Of a stretch of 18,508 nt of DNA, positions 16,301 to 18,508 are shown in pieces. The number at the start of each line of letters is the position of its first letter. Position 1 is the stretch's first letter. The notes beneath the pieces were generated by a model. That model worked only from the letters and a program-made list of their open reading frames with translations. It was not told where the DNA came from and searched no databases. The position numbers and the translations under genes are program-made. Origin of the DNA: Robiginitomaculum sp036478975 (lineage in GTDB: Bacteria; Pseudomonadota; Alphaproteobacteria; Caulobacterales; Maricaulaceae); assembly GCA_036478975.1 (NCBI GenBank), contig JAZGFA010000207.1, positions 1 to 18,508 on the forward strand, written 5' to 3'.

Positions 16301-17181
16301 CGGCGGTCATGGCTCTCTACGCCGGGGCGAAGTTGACATTGACCGCAGCGCAAATCATCGCCAAACCAGCTGACGACAATATTGACGGATTTACAATTTG
16401 GCAGTTGCGATTGCAGCTGGTCTATCGCCAATTCCACGTCGGGAACCCCGCGTAAATTATTGACATTTATCGCGTGTTTATCGCTCGGCGTAGAGATTTC
16501 TTCTTGTAGCTGTGGCGCGTAGACATATTCGCCGCTACCCGGAATCAGGTCAACTCCTTGCACTAAATCTTCAAGTCGGGTCTGCCCGCTTTCACTCTCG
16601 GGCATACGCAGGATTTCCGCGTTGATTTGCGGTATATGCGCGCCAAATTCATCAAGCGGAAAATCTTCGAAAACAATATAGGCCGTGCCGCGAAAAGCGG
16701 GGGCACCGGGGCCGTCAATTAAGCTTATAATCGGGTCGGGCTGTTGGGTTTCGCTTCCGATGTGAACCCGGTAATTTATCCCGTTTAAGGTCAGCGGCTC
16801 ACCATTAGCCCAGAGCCGCTCTATTCCAGTAATTTCGCCGGCGCACAGGCCAATGGCAAAGCTCATCGTATAGCTATATTCGCGCGCGGTTGGCCCGCCG
16901 CCCTTGCCGCTTCCGCTGGTTTGCGTATCGGTGACATGCTCTTTAAAATTTGACGCCCAGATGACTTGCCCGGCTAGGCGCGTGCGCCCAAAAACCCGCG
17001 GCATAGGCGCGCCGTCACGCGAAGTTTGGATGCGCAGGCTTTCAAGGCGCGGGCCTTCGGTGACGCTATTGTCAAAGGCGTTGGCAATGGTGGCGCTCGC
17101 ATAAGCAAGAGCCACTTGCCCAGCGGCGCGCGCAATGTGAGGCGCGGCGGCGCGGCCTGCTTCCATAATTAATGTTGTCAT
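13396..17181 (-). CDS. GTA baseplate 'megatron' / host-specificity protein (ORFg15-like)
   Basis: Large tail-tip protein of 1261 residues, close to the roughly 1300 of RcGTA gp15, thought to cap the baseplate and contact the recipient envelope. Seen: an N-terminal tail-tip region (1-420) with the family's cysteine motif DLRCGQC (276-282); a GTA TIM-barrel-like domain about 424-725, including GGVDSFIIGSEMRGL (431-445), AVGIDAYFP (511-519), IWLTEVGCPAVDKG (618-631) and GHWLSGRVG (724-732); a phage-tail_3-like region about 760-935; a later beta-rich region about 1000-1125; and a C-terminal fibronectin-like segment (about 1155-1255). E441 and E622 sit where clan-A glycosidases have their catalytic pair (inference). 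It is the last gene of the cluster, starting 9 bp after the peptidase gene across a run of T residues. The frame is intact throughout. Confidence 0.93.
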   Translation of the reverse strand: MTTLIMEAGRAAAPHIARAAGQVALAYASATIANAFDNSVTEGPRLESLRIQTSRDGAPMPRVFGRTRLAGQVIWASNFKEHVTDTQTSGSGKGGGPTAREYSYTMSFAIGLCAGEITGIERLWANGEPLTLNGINYRVHIGSETQQPDPIISLIDGPGAPAFRGTAYIVFEDFPLDEFGAHIPQINAEILRMPESESGQTRLEDLVQGVDLIPGSGEYVYAPQLQEEISTPSDKHAINVNNLRGVPDVELAIDQLQSQLPNCKSVNIVVSWFGDDLRCGQCQLRPGVESHDRRAAPDKWRVGGQGRNGAYLITQVDGKPVYGGTPSDKSLIDLIKMLKARGLKTAIYPFILMDIPASKNQPDYPWRGRISCDPASDDQTSAATNQVADFFGTCTPSHFTISNNRVNYNGPSEHSYRRMILHYAKLAALAGGVDSFIIGSEMRGLTTVRGPSHSYPAVAKLRALAADVRAIVGANTKLTYAADWSEYFGHHKDGNVMFHLDPLWADSHIDAVGIDAYFPLSDWRETDNHLDKALSQSPHNKAYLSAQVEAGEGYDYYYASAADRDSQSRSAITDGAYNKPWIYRHKDLRNWWSRPHYNRIGGAEQGAPTAWIPKSKPIWLTEVGCPAVDKGANQPNVFYDPKSSESFLPYHSAGTRDDIIQRRYLEALIDYWTPDNGHNPQSDVYSGPMIDQSRIHVWCWDARPYPDFPVRSDVWSDGDNWARGHWLSGRVGAALLPDVIREITLASGADMPDVSKINGLVTGYTLERPMSARAALEPLAYAYGFSVKETPNGLVFFHGDEVQVTALTLSDIALNPEGSVLTLRRNDIERRPCDVRLHYIDSGHDYQRAVASARDKLAERIGVTDISAPLVLGAGQAKTMCAAVLSRALANSQSLSFTIMPNMAALMPGDVITVPNMDGQQTEGAWQIERIDGLTNRAVTATPFLAGGSAALSSDAPDVLPPVNFAQRPHVIILDIPHIIDGSGERAGPLIAAYGRNFSPVRVSAMGAHVDVTAPTPIGALQSDLPRGPVGRMDYASSAVIKLPAHIASLPRIDMLAGGNVLAVETPLGWEVLQFERAELLAPDTYRISHLLRGQAGTDYAMADNISAGATIVLLGANLAVLPISSDMRGEDISVLALARGRNDAEQLSLNYSAVHLVPLSPVHAKWSQDGTDTVLSWTRRTRRGGDNWAAMDVPLAQEIERYEVDFIVGGQVALTRAVTEPLCRLTAADMAVIGTGAQARIYQISSETGRGRVLSVDDLT

Positions 17182-17190
17182 AAAAAAACT

Positions 17191-17628
17191 CTAAAGCGGG
17201 GGATAAGAAAAGGCATAGGCGCGGCGGCCCTGCCAATAGGGAACTTGCAAAGTTTCAATCACGCACCGCCCCCAATAGGCATGGATCATGCGGCGCGGGG
17301 CGCTGATAATTGCGATATGTTTAGCGGGGGAATTTTCCGCCATTCTAAACAGTAAAAGATCGCCGGCTTGGGCGTCTTTAATTTCAATTTGCGTAAGGCA
17401 TTTTCGGGCGGCGTCTCGCAGGGTTTCCTCGCCCGATTGTTCTGACCAATTTGGCGTATAGGCGGGAACGGGCAGCGGTTCCTCTCCGTAAATTTCTCGC
17501 CAAACCCCGCGCACAAGCCCAAGGCAATCACAGCCCGCGCCGCGCCTGCTCATTTGATGTTGATAGGGGGTGTTAATCCAAAGGCGCGCCTGGGCGATAA
17601 TGCGCTCGCGCGGAATTTCAGAATTCAT
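17191..17628 (-). CDS. GTA NlpC/P60 peptidase (ORFg14-like)
   Basis: Cell-wall peptidase carried on the particle tail, expected to cut peptide cross-bridges so that the tail can reach the inner membrane. With the ATG at 17628 it is 145 residues, normal for the family. Seen: the catalytic Cys35 motif GAGCDCLGLVRGVWRE (31-46), His104 in AKHIAII, and a second histidine, His116, in MIHAYWGRCVIE. I chose 17628 because AGGG lies a few bases upstream and the protein then begins at the conserved start of the fold (PRERIIAQARLWINTPY). An in-frame ATG at 17664 would add 12 unrelated residues deep inside the preceding gene. The chosen start overlaps the preceding gene by 11 bp. Confidence 0.93.
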   Translation of the reverse strand: MNSEIPRERIIAQARLWINTPYQHQMSRRGAGCDCLGLVRGVWREIYGEEPLPVPAYTPNWSEQSGEETLRDAARKCLTQIEIKDAQAGDLLLFRMAENSPAKHIAIISAPRRMIHAYWGRCVIETLQVPYWQGRRAYAFSYPPL

Positions 17629-18265
17629 CACTACCCTGCCCTTTATAGCGAGATCCGCCATCACGCACGCTCGCGCTAGCCGGTCCTGATTGCATGGCGT
17701 TATCTCCGATAATATAGGGAAAGCCGCGGTAATTTACCCCGTTGGAAAACTGGTCCTTGCAGGCGGAAAATGTGCGCGGGCACACCGCGGCTTGCGGATA
17801 ATCACTGGCATTTAAACCGCAGCGTTCATCACCAAATTCCGCGTCGCAAAAACGCGAAAACACACGGCCAGTTGTGCGAGAGAGCCGCGCGCTTTCACCA
17901 TTTATCTCTACGGAAAAACTCTCGCCGGATTGTGTAATTGCGCCAAAATATCCGCGCCAAATTTGCGTAGATATTTGCGGGTTTTCCCAGGACGCGCTCT
18001 GCATTAAAATCTGCGCACCGTCATAAACCCCCGCCTTTATATCAGCGGGGCTTATGGCGTCAGAACTGAGCATGGCGGAGGCGGCGCTATTGTCGATAGC
18101 AAAGCCGGATTTCGCGTCAATGTCGGACGGGGTGAAACCTGTGCTTGCCAGATAAAGAACGCCGCCGATTTCAAGGTCACGGTCATGGCTAGTAAAGCCC
18201 ATCACAACGCCGTCCTTGCGGGTTAATTTCCAGCACCAACACAGGGTGGTAATTGCTTTAAACAT
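17618..18265 (-). CDS. GTA hub/baseplate protein, DUF2163 (ORFg13-like)
   Basis: Structural protein of 215 residues with the DUF2163 N-terminal region (WKLTRKDGVVMGFTSHDRDL, 12-31) and the BR0599-type C-terminal region. The latter contains four cysteines, C140, C149, C162 and C169 (RFCDAEFGDERCGLN and CPRTFSACKDQF), followed by NGVNYRGFPYI. In lambda gpL, the counterpart at the tail tip, cysteines of this kind hold an iron-sulfur cluster, and as I recall the RcGTA hub does too, so a 4Fe-4S site is likely here. The start ATG lies inside the end of the distal tail gene (8-bp overlap) without a clear ribosome binding site, which suggests coupling. The end overlaps the peptidase gene. About 20 C-terminal residues are polar and probably disordered. 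Confidence 0.92.
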   Translation of the reverse strand: MFKAITTLCWCWKLTRKDGVVMGFTSHDRDLEIGGVLYLASTGFTPSDIDAKSGFAIDNSAASAMLSSDAISPADIKAGVYDGAQILMQSASWENPQISTQIWRGYFGAITQSGESFSVEINGESARLSRTTGRVFSRFCDAEFGDERCGLNASDYPQAAVCPRTFSACKDQFSNGVNYRGFPYIIGDNAMQSGPASASVRDGGSRYKGQGSDEF

Positions 18266-18508
18266 GGGGAATAATTTCTATTAAAGGCACGCTTGCCGCT
18301 TGGCCTGCCCCGAAAGCTTCGAGGGAAATATCAAGGCTTGGGGCGTCAAAACGCACGGGGGTGTAAAAATGAAAACCCGCCGTAATAATAGCGCCAGAGG
18401 CAGGCGGATTTTGAAAAATGCATTGCCCGTTTTGCTCATCAAAACTGGCGGAAACTATCTGTCCGTCAACGGCAATTTTTAAAGTTTGCGGATTTATAAA
18501 ATAGAGAG
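18258..18508 (-). CDS. GTA distal tail protein, DUF2460 (ORFg12-like), C-terminal part
   Basis: The open frame enters from the right edge of the window and ends at TAA 18258-18260. Only the last 83 residues are present. Seen: YFINPQTLKIAVDG, then GFHFYTPVRFDAPSLDISLEAF and SVPLIEI, which match the end of the DUF2460/TIGR02217 family (an F-x-x-PVRFD motif followed by the SLEAF and S-PL-E elements). In RcGTA this protein forms the ring that joins the tail tube to the hub. The N-terminal part is outside the window. The stop overlaps the start of the hub gene by 8 bp. Confidence 0.88.
   Translation of the reverse strand, partial: LYFINPQTLKIAVDGQIVSASFDEQNGQCIFQNPPASGAIITAGFHFYTPVRFDAPSLDISLEAFGAGQAASVPLIEIIPHV

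Larger units (their letters stand above)
13396..18508 (-). mobile_element. Distal tail/baseplate end of a Rhodobacter-type gene transfer agent cluster (g12-g15)
   Basis: Four consecutive genes in the conserved order g12 (DUF2460), g13 (DUF2163), g14 (NlpC/P60) and g15 (megatron) have 8-bp and 11-bp overlaps and a 9-bp gap, as in RcGTA. GTAs are domesticated phage particles that package random host DNA. No integrase, lysis or phage regulatory genes are seen, though the head and proximal tail genes lie outside the window. A related siphophage prophage cannot be excluded without them. Confidence 0.85.

Noticed and set aside
17182..17190. T run between g14 and g15 as a frameshift or slippage site
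   Set aside because: It lies between a clean stop codon and a clean ATG, so slippage would not fuse or change either protein.
13396..18508. Active prophage
   Set aside because: Gene order and families match the conserved GTA tail end, and no integrase, lysis or regulatory phage genes are visible; however, the head genes are outside the window, so this is not absolute.
1..18508. tRNA, rRNA, CRISPR arrays, insertion sequences, riboswitches
   Set aside because: All gaps between genes are under 100 bp and none shows cloverleaf, spaced direct repeat, transposase or aptamer-like features.

Overview
The window looks like the chromosome of an alphaproteobacterium of moderate GC content. Three things suggest this: the distal end of a Rhodobacter-type gene transfer agent (GTA) tail cluster, a PleC-like PAS histidine kinase tail-to-tail with glnE, and a degP / response regulator / histidine kinase / glnE arrangement that I recall from rhizobia such as Sinorhizobium meliloti. 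I cannot place it to genus. Coding density is very high. The longest gene-free stretch is under 100 bp, and I see no tRNA, rRNA, CRISPR array, insertion sequence or integrase.

Layout. Bases 1-2706 (+) hold a large membrane PAS-PAS hybrid-free histidine kinase, probably PleC. All other genes are on the - strand and are listed here in transcription order, from right to left. (a) 18508-13396: the last four GTA structural genes, namely the distal tail protein (g12, 3' part only), the hub protein with four cysteines (g13), an NlpC/P60 cell-wall peptidase (g14) and the 1261-residue 'megatron' baseplate/host-specificity protein (g15). These genes overlap or nearly abut and form one module. (b) 13329-12427: a DnaJ/CbpA-type J-domain co-chaperone without zinc finger, preceded by a possible heat-shock-like promoter. 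(c) 12358-9132: a PepSY-domain periplasmic protein, an OmpR/PhoP-type regulator, a PhoQ-type histidine kinase and a DUF938 methyltransferase-like protein, probably one operon. A direct repeat with 11-bp period, like a PhoP box, lies just before PepSY. (d) 9043-2703: the DegP periplasmic protease, a second OmpR-type regulator, a second HAMP histidine kinase and glnE, closely spaced and probably one operon. It ends by overlapping the stop codon of the PleC-like gene.

Functionally, blocks c and d are two envelope-signalling operons. One couples a periplasmic PepSY protein to a PhoPQ-like pair. The other couples a periplasmic protease/chaperone to a two-component pair and to the enzyme that adenylylates glutamine synthetase. 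The GTA block encodes the tip that recognises and penetrates the recipient cell envelope. I found no convincing new system. The points most worth checking are the possible PhoP-like box, the glycosidase-like glutamate pair in the megatron protein, the Fe-S-type cysteine set in g13, the missing canonical upstream start of the 9773-11137 kinase, and a 12-bp tandem duplication inside the DegP signal peptide.
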